DNA of 64,000 nucleotides from Paenalcaligenes hermetiae (GTDB lineage Bacteria > Pseudomonadota > Gammaproteobacteria > Burkholderiales > Burkholderiaceae_B), in NCBI RefSeq assembly GCF_039543645.1, contig NZ_BAABKD010000007.1, positions 1 to 64,000 on the forward strand. Direction: 5' to 3'. A program made the position numbers and the translations under genes. Positions 16,533 to 24,216 of the stretch are shown in pieces. Every line of letters starts with the position of its first letter. The first letter of the stretch is position 1. The notes under the pieces were generated by a model that was given only the letters and a program-made list of their open reading frames with translations, was not told the origin of the DNA and did no database searches.

Positions 16533-17243
16533 TTAACCTAATGGCTCAAATTTTAAGGAGTCCCCCTCTAGCTGAATGAGCACAGGCTTTTTGTGGTGGG
16601 GGTTAGTATGTAAGTCTTCAATAACACTATAGACCCCTGCAATAGCGATGAGCTCGGGCTCAAACTCGGTCGTGCTAATCCACGCATTCGTATTACCATT
16701 TGCGCCGGCTATGGCTTTGCCGCGTAGTGGCCCATAGACGCTAATGTTACCAGTGGCAATAATTTCTGCGCCGTGTCCAACCATACCAATCACAATCAGG
16801 TCGCCTTCGGGAGCCACAAAGCGCTGTCCTGAGCGTAGGTTTTGATGCAAAATGAGTGGGGCTGGGGTAACGGGGGAGGGTGGCGTTTGCTCCGGCTCGG
16901 GGATTTCGATCGCGGCTTTGGCCAAAGAGAGCTCCACCGCAGTTAAACCATGTTGAGCAGCGGCTTGTTCTTGCTCAGTAGAGCCTGTGACCCCAATTGG
17001 ATGTAGCTGATAATGTCGTAAGGCTTGTAATAGAGGCTCCCATTCAATGGGGTCCATGATTGCTGAGCAATCAATGACTACCGGCTCACCTTGGAAAAAA
17101 GCGCCGGCGCCTTCCATGCGTTGCTGTAACGCTTCGAGTAATTCGCTGGTGTTAGCGCTATGTAGTACAAGTCGTACGGTGTAGATGGTTGCGCTTTTAA
17201 TATCTAGAGCCTGAGGGCCTTTACGAGTTGTTGGTGCGTTCAC
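16533..17243 (-). CDS. minC: Septum site-determining protein MinC
   Basis: MinC inhibits FtsZ assembly. An N-terminal domain (about 10-105) is followed by a Pro-rich linker (PEPEQTPPSPVTPAP) and a C-terminal beta-helix domain with repeated Gly motifs (RSGQRFVAPEGDLIVIG, then GNISVYGPLRGKAIAGANG) that binds MinD. The start appears to be GTG at 17243 with only a weak SD; a nearby ATG is out of frame. An 18-bp palindrome (17263-17280) lies between glnS and this start. Confidence 0.94.
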   Translation of the reverse strand: MNAPTTRKGPQALDIKSATIYTVRLVLHSANTSELLEALQQRMEGAGAFFQGEPVVIDCSAIMDPIEWEPLLQALRHYQLHPIGVTGSTEQEQAAAQHGLTAVELSLAKAAIEIPEPEQTPPSPVTPAPLILHQNLRSGQRFVAPEGDLIVIGMVGHGAEIIATGNISVYGPLRGKAIAGANGNTNAWISTTEFEPELIAIAGVYSVIEDLHTNPHHKKPVLIQLEGDSLKFEPLG

Positions 17244-17262
17244 GTCATACCCAATTATGATA

Positions 17263-17280
17263 AAGGGGCCATGGCCCCTT
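17263..17280. terminator. Palindrome between glnS and minC
   Basis: A perfect 18-bp palindrome, AAGGGGCCATGGCCCCTT, lies 6 bp after the glnS stop and 19 bp before the minC start. On the minus strand it is followed by TATCATAATT, a poor U-tract, so it is at best a weak terminator. An RNA hairpin near the minC ribosome-binding site is an alternative. Confidence 0.5.
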
Positions 17281-17286
17281 GTGTGG

Positions 17287-19044
17287 TTAACTCCAGTTAT
17301 CTTTTAATGTGGCAGTACGATTAAGCACCGGCTTTTCCGGTGTGGAGAGCTCCCGGTCTGCCACAAAGTAGCCAAGCCGCTCAAACTGCCAATGAGCGTC
17401 TGGGGTGGCTACTAAGCCAGGCTCTACCCACCCTTGTACCACTTGCATGGAGTTAGGGTTGATGAGCTGCAGGAAGTCCTTATCGCCAACATCGGGATGA
17501 GGATCGGTAAAGAGACGATCATAGAGGCGGATTTCCGCCGCAATAGCGTGTTTGACACTGACCCAAGTGATATTGCCTCGGACCTTAACGGAGTCGGCGC
17601 CAGGAGTGCCGCTTTTGGTGTCGGGAAGGTATTCGGCATAGACGGTTGTTACTTGACCGTTTTCGTCTTTTTCAAAGCCCGTGCATTGGATAATGTAACC
17701 GTACTTAAGTCGTACTGTATTACCAGGGAATAAGCGGAAATAACGTTTAACGGGTTCCTCGCGGAAGTCATCGCGCTCAATCCAGAGCTCGCGTGTGAGC
17801 GGGAACTCGCGCTTGCCAGCATCGGGATTATGTGGATGCACGGGGGCGTAACATATTTCCTCTTTGTCTTCGGGGAAATTGGTTAGTACGAGTTTAATTG
17901 GGTCTAGCACAGCAACGCTACGTGGTGCTTTGGGATCCAGGTCATCACGCAAGGCCTGTTCAAGAACACTGTAATCTATGCGTGAATCGGCCTTGGAGAC
18001 CCCAATGCGATCACAGAATAAGCGAATGGCTTCTGGAGTATAGCCACGGCGACGCAGCCCCGCCAGGGTTGGTAAGCGCGGGTCATCCCAACCGTCTACG
18101 TGTTTTTCCTCTACAAGCTGGCGTAGTTTGCGTTTGCTAGTGACCACATAGCTTAGGTATAGGCGTGCGAATTCGTACTGCTGGGGTAATGGGTCCGTAA
18201 AAAAACCCAGATCACGTAAACGCTCTAAGATCCAATTGTAAAAAGGGCGTTGGTCTTCGAATTCCAGCGTGCAAATGCTGTGCGTGATCATTTCGAGCGC
18301 GTCTTCTACCGGGTGAGCCCAGCTATACATGGGGTAAATACACCATTGGTCACCGGTACGGTGATGTGCAGTGTGTCGAATACGGTACATCACTGGGTCA
18401 CGCATATTGATATTGGGCGAAGCCATATCGATTTTAGCGCGCAAGCAGAGACTGCCATCAGGATGTTTGCCATCGCGCATTTCACGCAGCAACTGTAACG
18501 ATTCCTCTGCTGGTCGATCACGCCAAGGCGAATTTGTACCTTTTTCTGTGAGTGTTCCACGCGTTTGACGAATTTGCTCAGGGGTTTGCTCGTCGACATA
18601 GGCATAGCCGGCTTGTACAAGGGCTTCAGCAAACTCGTACATATAGCCAAAGTAGTCGCTGGCAAAGTATAAATTGTCTTCGTTTTGATACTTCCAGTCG
18701 TAGCCGAGCCATTGCACCATATCAATAATGGCGTCAACATACTCTTGCTCTTCTTTTTCTGGGTTCGTATCATCAAAGCGTAAGTGGCATGCGCCACCGT
18801 AGTCTTCGGCGAGTCCGAAGTTTAAACAAATACTTTTGGCGTGACCAATGTGTAAATAACCGTTGGGCTCAGGGGGAAAGCGAGTGCGTATACGTGCTGT
18901 ATCTACCTGACCGGTAGATTGTATGGCTGCTGGGCCGGGACGACCTGCCCACAATTTCGTCGCATGACGCTGGTTTTTTAGATCTTGGTCAATAATATTC
19001 CGTAAAAAATTCGATACGGGAGGAGTGGTAGATGCAGTGCTCAT
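17287..19044 (-). CDS. glnS: Glutaminyl-tRNA synthetase
   Basis: This class I synthetase charges tRNA-Gln. The signature HIGH is at about 65-68 within PPEPNGYLHIGHAKS, and the KMSKS-type loop appears as VTSKRKL near residue 300. The C-terminal half forms the two beta-barrel anticodon-binding domains. The length (about 585) is slightly above the E. coli enzyme. ATG 19044 is preferred to an in-frame TTG two codons upstream; neither has a clear SD. It lies upstream of minC on the same strand. Confidence 0.97.
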   Translation of the reverse strand: MSTASTTPPVSNFLRNIIDQDLKNQRHATKLWAGRPGPAAIQSTGQVDTARIRTRFPPEPNGYLHIGHAKSICLNFGLAEDYGGACHLRFDDTNPEKEEQEYVDAIIDMVQWLGYDWKYQNEDNLYFASDYFGYMYEFAEALVQAGYAYVDEQTPEQIRQTRGTLTEKGTNSPWRDRPAEESLQLLREMRDGKHPDGSLCLRAKIDMASPNINMRDPVMYRIRHTAHHRTGDQWCIYPMYSWAHPVEDALEMITHSICTLEFEDQRPFYNWILERLRDLGFFTDPLPQQYEFARLYLSYVVTSKRKLRQLVEEKHVDGWDDPRLPTLAGLRRRGYTPEAIRLFCDRIGVSKADSRIDYSVLEQALRDDLDPKAPRSVAVLDPIKLVLTNFPEDKEEICYAPVHPHNPDAGKREFPLTRELWIERDDFREEPVKRYFRLFPGNTVRLKYGYIIQCTGFEKDENGQVTTVYAEYLPDTKSGTPGADSVKVRGNITWVSVKHAIAAEIRLYDRLFTDPHPDVGDKDFLQLINPNSMQVVQGWVEPGLVATPDAHWQFERLGYFVADRELSTPEKPVLNRTATLKDNWS

Positions 19045-19083
19045 ACGCAAAAAAACGAATAAATAATTGGATAATGGTCTATT

Positions 19084-19112
19084 TTGCCACGTATTGTGGT
19101 TAGACTTAATGT
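19084..19112 (+). promoter_or_regulatory. Candidate promoter of the bd-like operon
   Basis: TTGCCA at 19084-19089 and TAATGT at 19107-19112 are 17 nt apart, in the 110-bp gap between the divergent glnS and the cydA-like gene. No FNR-type TTGAT...ATCAA site is visible. This is a by-eye match only. Confidence 0.35.
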
Positions 19113-19154
19113 TTATAGCAAGAAAAACAAAATAACGTAGATTTAGCGCCTATT

Positions 19155-20495
19155 ATGACCTATTCCGCACTTTGGTTTTCCCAGTTGCAGTTTTTTGGCA
19201 GCTTGAGCTTTATGACCATATTCTTTGGTATGAGCTTAGGGCTGTCATGGCTGCTGTTTTATTTACGGCTTCGAGCTATAGGTGAACAACAGTTGTTGTG
19301 GCTACCTATGTATCGATTTTGGGTGCGGATTTTTGCTTTGGCATTTTTGCTGGGCTTTGCCTCTAGTATGCCAGTCTTCATTCAACTTGGCAGCTTGTGG
19401 CCAACACTGTTTGCAAAAATCCATGCCGTGAGTAGTCCACTATTAGCTGTCGCGCTGCTAGGTGCGCTGGTTTTAAAAGCCGGTTTACTTGGGCTGATGC
19501 TGTTTGCTCAGCGTCAGCTTGCTGATTGGCTTCATGCAGCGGTAGTGTTCTTGGTTGCTTTAGGCTATAGCGGTGTGGCGGCATGTTTGATTGCTTTGGT
19601 TTCCTGGATGCATACCCCCACAGGAGTAAAGTGGGTGGACGGCAATTACGAGGTCAGCCATTGGTTGCAAGTGATCGCTAATCCAAGCCTGTTATGGTAT
19701 GGCTTGTTGTTTATTACGGCAAGTTTTGCCATGGTTGCGTGCCTGATGATGGCGGTATTAGCACTACGCTCTGTGCGTCGCCCACTTGGCGAAGGGGAGC
19801 GGCGTGTTTTTCAGCTAGCGGTCTATGTGGGCTCGGTGGCTTGGGTGGGGTTGTTGGTGGCTTTTGTTGGTAATGGCCATATGGTTGCAGAGCATCAGCC
19901 TATTAAAGCAGCGGCCGCGATGGCTTACTGGCAGTCAGACTCGGTGTCGAGCTGGTTACTTATTGCTTGGCCTTCGCCGGCAGACTTAAGTAATCATTGG
20001 AGCGTAGGCTTGAACCAGCGTGGTCAAATGTGGTTAGGTCAGGATGCGGATGGCATGTTATTAGGTTTGGATCAGGTCGCGGGTATGAGTCCTCCCGTTT
20101 TATGGGTTTTTATAGCGGTGCGTGTGGCGATGCTTGCCGGTCTGGGGATGCTAGCCTTACTGACTGTGGGGTGGCGTTTGGGTTTAACCCGTCATTACGA
20201 TCCGAGTGCATTAACACCGCGTATTAAAGCGTTAATGATTTATGGGGGATGGTTAGGTCCCATTCTGTGGGTGGCGGGGCTAATGTATCAGCTCTTCGGG
20301 AACTTACCTTTTGTGGTTGGACAAACCATCACGCTAAATGAAATTTATGCTCAACATCAGCTCTTACCTACGGTAGTGAGTTTTATTGCTTATGGGTTGG
20401 TATATGGCTTGTTGACTATTGGTTTTATTGCTCTGGTGCGCTCGGTAGCTCGTTATGGGGTGGTGGCTGTGGCAAGACATAGGGGGCGGGCATGA
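19155..20495 (+). CDS. Divergent cytochrome bd oxidase subunit I-like protein without heme ligands
   Basis: The protein aligns with E. coli CydA across the membrane core: LQF near residue 11, RFW and a matching FASSMP block, VALG, SWMHTP, and a C-terminal PLPW-like region. Yet the functional residues are gone. The position of His19 (heme b595) is Met, of His186 (heme b558) Leu, of Glu99 Ala or Val, and of Glu107 Lys; GRQPW has become GNLPF; in the quinol loop Lys252 is kept but Glu257 is not. The Met393 position is unclear (Ala or a shifted Met). The length (446) is short because the Q-loop is reduced. It is followed by a cydB-like gene with ATGA overlap. It is probably not a normal oxidase; function unknown. 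The alignment was made from memory. Confidence 0.82.
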   Translation: MTYSALWFSQLQFFGSLSFMTIFFGMSLGLSWLLFYLRLRAIGEQQLLWLPMYRFWVRIFALAFLLGFASSMPVFIQLGSLWPTLFAKIHAVSSPLLAVALLGALVLKAGLLGLMLFAQRQLADWLHAAVVFLVALGYSGVAACLIALVSWMHTPTGVKWVDGNYEVSHWLQVIANPSLLWYGLLFITASFAMVACLMMAVLALRSVRRPLGEGERRVFQLAVYVGSVAWVGLLVAFVGNGHMVAEHQPIKAAAAMAYWQSDSVSSWLLIAWPSPADLSNHWSVGLNQRGQMWLGQDADGMLLGLDQVAGMSPPVLWVFIAVRVAMLAGLGMLALLTVGWRLGLTRHYDPSALTPRIKALMIYGGWLGPILWVAGLMYQLFGNLPFVVGQTITLNEIYAQHQLLPTVVSFIAYGLVYGLLTIGFIALVRSVARYGVVAVARHRGRA

Positions 20496-21541
20496 TCACA
20501 GATTTAGCGTTAGCGCTAGGGGTCTCAGCGACAGACCCGGCCTTTTGGTTGCCTTTGGTGTTTTTAGGATTGTTGTTTATTACGATTATTGCGGGCACCT
20601 TATTAGATGGTTTTGATATCGGAGTAGGCTGTTTGTCATTGGTTGCCCCAGAGAGCCTACGTCCACGGATGATGGCTCTATTGAGCCCTTGGCGTGATGC
20701 CAATGAGTTTTGGTTGTTTTTGGGATTAGGGGTTTTTGCGTTAGTGTTTCCGCATGCGTGGGGCAGTGTGATGGGACAGTTGCATTTGCCCTTGATGTTA
20801 TTAGCGTTGGGAGTGATGGCCCGTTCACTTTGTTTTGAGTTGCGTCTACGTGCGCCGGCTGAGCAGCAGCCGTGGTGGCAGTTGGGCTTTGCGGTGGGCT
20901 CGCTGATCACAGCGTTCTCTCATGGCTTGTTGCTAGCCAAAGTCGTCATTAACTATCAAAGCGGCACAGGCTACAACTGGTTTATTTGGTTTATGGGCTT
21001 TTGTGCGGTGGCGGCGTATGTGTTGTTGGGAGCGGCTTGGTTAGTCATGCGCGAAACGGGGGAGCTGCGTATCAGAGCTGTGTTGTGGGGACGACGAGCA
21101 GTACGGTGGTTTGCGGCGGGGGCAATAGCGGCCTCGGTAGTACTGGCCTTGGCCAATCCGGGTGTGTTATTGAAATGGAGTGAGGGTGCACCGCGCCTAG
21201 CGGTTTTAGCACTGTGGGTGTCCATCTTATTGGGTTTTGTTATCATTGAAATGAATTTACAGCGCTTAATCAATGAGAGTGTGCGCAGTACTGTGCTCCC
21301 TTTTTTATTGACGCTCATTATTTTTTTAGCCGTTTTAATAGGCCTGGCGTTTAGTTTATTTCCTTTCTTGGTACTGGATCAGATCACGATCTGGGATGCA
21401 GCGGCGGATCTGACAACCTTGGTATTACTTTGGAACATTAGCCTGATTGCCTTGCCCTTTTTGGTGTTATTCACGGTTTGGGTGTATTGGCGAATGTTTG
21501 GCGTGTCTCGACCACCTACTCCGCCTGATTTTAAAGTGTAA
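20492..21541 (+). CDS. Cytochrome bd oxidase subunit II-like protein
   Basis: This 349-residue multi-span membrane protein resembles CydB. It keeps the family blocks LDGFDIGVG (about residues 35-43) and PWRDANEFWL (compare PHWDGNQVWL), and ends with a short cytosolic tail. It overlaps the cydA-like stop by ATGA, so the two are translationally coupled and presumably form a heterodimer. CydB binds no catalytic heme in E. coli bd-I, so its conservation does not restore oxidase activity to the partner. Three bases separate it from the ClC gene. Confidence 0.82.
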   Translation: MITDLALALGVSATDPAFWLPLVFLGLLFITIIAGTLLDGFDIGVGCLSLVAPESLRPRMMALLSPWRDANEFWLFLGLGVFALVFPHAWGSVMGQLHLPLMLLALGVMARSLCFELRLRAPAEQQPWWQLGFAVGSLITAFSHGLLLAKVVINYQSGTGYNWFIWFMGFCAVAAYVLLGAAWLVMRETGELRIRAVLWGRRAVRWFAAGAIAASVVLALANPGVLLKWSEGAPRLAVLALWVSILLGFVIIEMNLQRLINESVRSTVLPFLLTLIIFLAVLIGLAFSLFPFLVLDQITIWDAAADLTTLVLLWNISLIALPFLVLFTVWVYWRMFGVSRPPTPPDFKV

Positions 21542-21544
21542 TGT

Positions 21545-23320
21545 ATGCCATATAAAAAATACCTTCGTTTGACACGACAGCGGGTGCGTAAATGGCATTG
21601 GTTGTCAGATACGCCAGCGATGCTTTGCTGGGCGGTCATAATGGGGGTATTAGGAGCTTGGGTTGTCCAGCTGTTTTATGAGGGTATTTATTTAATCCAG
21701 CGGGTAGTGACAGGACAATCTGGAGGGATTACCCAAGTCACGCGAGCCTTAAGCTGGGATATGCGGCTATTATTTCCCACACTCGGGGGATTAGCGGCTG
21801 GGGTATTACTTTGGTTGGCGGGGCGTAAAAAAGCCAGTACGGCTTCCGATTACATGGAGGCCGTAGTCATTGGCGATGGTCGTATGTCATTACGCCAAGG
21901 TCTATTACGGTCCTTATCGTCCTTGTGTACCGTCGCCTCAGGGGGGGCCATTGGGCGAGAGGGGGCGATGATTCATTTATCTTCATTAGCCGCCTCGTTG
22001 TTTGGGCGTTTTATTTTCATCAAACCAGAACGTTTGCGTTTACTGGTGGCTTGTGGTGCTGCAGCAGGGGTGGCGGCGGCGTATGGAGCCCCTTTAGCTG
22101 GGGCGATTTTTGTGGCGGAAATTGTTCTGGGGTCCATGAGTATTCATACGTTGGGTCCTTTGTTGATTGCCTCTGCCACGGCGAATATTACCATGCGGCT
22201 TTCTGGGCATTACCAAGCCCCGTATCAGATGCTAGATTTATCCGGTTCGATAGGGTGGGAGATCATACTTTTTGTGGTGTTAGGGATCATGATTGGGGTG
22301 GTGGCACCCGGGTTCTTAAAACTTTTAAACCTAATGAAACGGGTGTTTGTACGCAGTGGTTTGCCTTTAGTCGCTAGATTAACGGTAGGCGGGTTTATGT
22401 TGGGACTCTTGTTGATCATGATCCCAGACGTGGCCGGTAATGGCTACAGCGTTGTTCGTTCTTTTTTATTTGACTCTTGGTCATGGTATGCCATTGTGTT
22501 GATGTTATTTGCCAAGGTGTTTGCAACAACGATTACAGTTGGCTCTGGAGCGGTAGGTGGGGTATTTACGCCCGCTCTGTTTGTAGGCGCTGCTGTGGGC
22601 ACCTTGTTTGGGCAATTGGTGCATGGCATTTTTCCCGCTTTGACCATTGATATAGCGATTTATACCCTAGTGGGCATGGGCGCATTTTTGGGGGCGGCTA
22701 CCAGTGCACCACTGATGGCCATTTTGATGCTATTTGAAATGACGCTGAGTTATCAGTTGGTTTTGCCATTGATTATTGCGGCGGTAACGGCTTATTTTAT
22801 GTCGCGTACGCTTGCCGAGGTAGCCATGTACGATGTCACGCTTAATCGCGAGCGCGACCAGTTGCTGCGCTTTACGTTGCGTAATACTAAGTTAAGTGAG
22901 CTTGTGCGTCCGGCAGATACGGTTTTAGCTACCACTGCAACAGTAGCTGATGCGTTGCAGATGTTCTTTGATTACCCGGTTCGCTTTATCTATGTTGTTG
23001 ATGAAAAAAACTATTATTTGGGAGTGATTGCTCAACCAGAGCTGATGCGTTTGGTATTAAACCACAATGATGTCAAAGAGCAGTCTATTGGTGAGCTCCT
23101 GCAATTAGATTATGTTAAAACATTAACTCCAGATATGCGTTTGGATCAGGCGCAAGCACAGTTTGTGGATTTTGTAGGTGAGCGCTTGCCGGTGGTGCGT
23201 AGCGTGGCCGAACCGCGTTTAATCGGTGTGGTGTATAAATCGGCTTTGCTCGAGAAATATTCCGCCTTAAAGCGTTCTCTTGATGCAACCAGCGAGGCTT
23301 TAATTAGCTTGAATCGATAA
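21545..23320 (+). CDS. clcB: ClcB-type chloride channel family protein with CBS domains
   Basis: A ClC membrane domain (about 25-435) is followed by a CBS pair (about 447-575) that usually senses adenosine nucleotides. DYMEAV and AIGREGAMIHL match E. coli ClcB, and the gating glutamate is in GREGA. APLAGAIFVAEI shows the internal proton glutamate of ClcA (Glu203) replaced by Ile, as in ClcB. GGVFTPALFVG is the conserved anion-site block. At 591 residues it is longer than ClcB because of the CBS region. It may carry chloride or another anion. It belongs to a five-gene run with spacings of 3 and 0 nt. Confidence 0.88.
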   Translation: MPYKKYLRLTRQRVRKWHWLSDTPAMLCWAVIMGVLGAWVVQLFYEGIYLIQRVVTGQSGGITQVTRALSWDMRLLFPTLGGLAAGVLLWLAGRKKASTASDYMEAVVIGDGRMSLRQGLLRSLSSLCTVASGGAIGREGAMIHLSSLAASLFGRFIFIKPERLRLLVACGAAAGVAAAYGAPLAGAIFVAEIVLGSMSIHTLGPLLIASATANITMRLSGHYQAPYQMLDLSGSIGWEIILFVVLGIMIGVVAPGFLKLLNLMKRVFVRSGLPLVARLTVGGFMLGLLLIMIPDVAGNGYSVVRSFLFDSWSWYAIVLMLFAKVFATTITVGSGAVGGVFTPALFVGAAVGTLFGQLVHGIFPALTIDIAIYTLVGMGAFLGAATSAPLMAILMLFEMTLSYQLVLPLIIAAVTAYFMSRTLAEVAMYDVTLNRERDQLLRFTLRNTKLSELVRPADTVLATTATVADALQMFFDYPVRFIYVVDEKNYYLGVIAQPELMRLVLNHNDVKEQSIGELLQLDYVKTLTPDMRLDQAQAQFVDFVGERLPVVRSVAEPRLIGVVYKSALLEKYSALKRSLDATSEALISLNR

Positions 23321-24214
23321 ATGCGACAAATACAATGGCGATGGGTGGCTTATTTCGTGCTAGTCGGTATGAGCACGGGGATCAGCGCTCAGCCTCGCCC
23401 CGCGCAGCCGCTACGTTTGTCTATTGCCCCACAGGTTTCTGAGCAAGCCGCCCAACAGTGGCATGTGGGTCAGGGTACGTGGCGCTATCAGTCCACGAGC
23501 GCGGTGCGTTTTGTTCTTGGTAACTATAGTCCTAAGTTAATTTCAGGTTTGGCCTCTGTGCCTTTAGGTGGGGTAAGTATTGCGGATCAGACTTCTGGGT
23601 GGTTGGGGCAACATGTACAGTGGCGTTACGGTGCTGCGTTTGGAGCCGTGGATAAAAAACCAACCGTGACGTCTTTTCAGTATGGCAGTGGTGCTGGTCG
23701 TGCGTGGGTAGATGTCAAGATCTCTCCTTCTTTATCTCTGGATGGTTTATATCAGCGTGCTGAGGGGTATGAGCAACTGGGCCTAGGGGGGCGTTATGAT
23801 TTTGGTCTTATGGGTACCGGCGCGCTGAATGTGGTGCAAAGCCATCACCAAGAGGGTAAGGGTTGGCGTTACCAGGGGCGATACCAGCTGCAAGTCGCCG
23901 ATACTCTCGCGGTGGGACTGCAATCGGAAAGTTACAAGGGGCTATTTAGTGATCTGTTGCAACATCAGAACCACGGTTATACAGCTTCGCAAGACAAGCA
24001 TGCGGTTGATTTGCAGTGGGATGCTGGGCGCTGGGGAAAACTAGGCGCCAGCTATGCCAGCACGGCGCCGCGATTAGGACATAGTCAACATACCTTTGGT
24101 CTAAGTCAGCAGTTTTGGTATAGCCCAAATCTACGTATCGATGTGGATGCACAGCGCCAAACTCATAGTGGCGACTATAATATGGGATTACGATTTTCCC
24201 TACCCATTTTTTAA
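23321..24214 (+). CDS. Putative outer-membrane beta-barrel protein, family unknown
   Basis: The 297-residue product has an N-terminal signal peptide ending near GISAQP. The rest alternates polar and aromatic residues in short Gly-rich strands (for example HVQWRYGAAFGAV and SLSLDGLYQRAEG) and ends in Phe, the usual terminal residue of Bam-inserted barrels. No family was recognised. The ATG follows the ClC stop with no gap and recQ follows after 2 nt, so it is co-transcribed. It could be a small porin or a surface structural protein; the barrel call rests on pattern only. Confidence 0.65.
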   Translation: MRQIQWRWVAYFVLVGMSTGISAQPRPAQPLRLSIAPQVSEQAAQQWHVGQGTWRYQSTSAVRFVLGNYSPKLISGLASVPLGGVSIADQTSGWLGQHVQWRYGAAFGAVDKKPTVTSFQYGSGAGRAWVDVKISPSLSLDGLYQRAEGYEQLGLGGRYDFGLMGTGALNVVQSHHQEGKGWRYQGRYQLQVADTLAVGLQSESYKGLFSDLLQHQNHGYTASQDKHAVDLQWDAGRWGKLGASYASTAPRLGHSQHTFGLSQQFWYSPNLRIDVDAQRQTHSGDYNMGLRFSLPIF

Positions 24215-24216
24215 TT

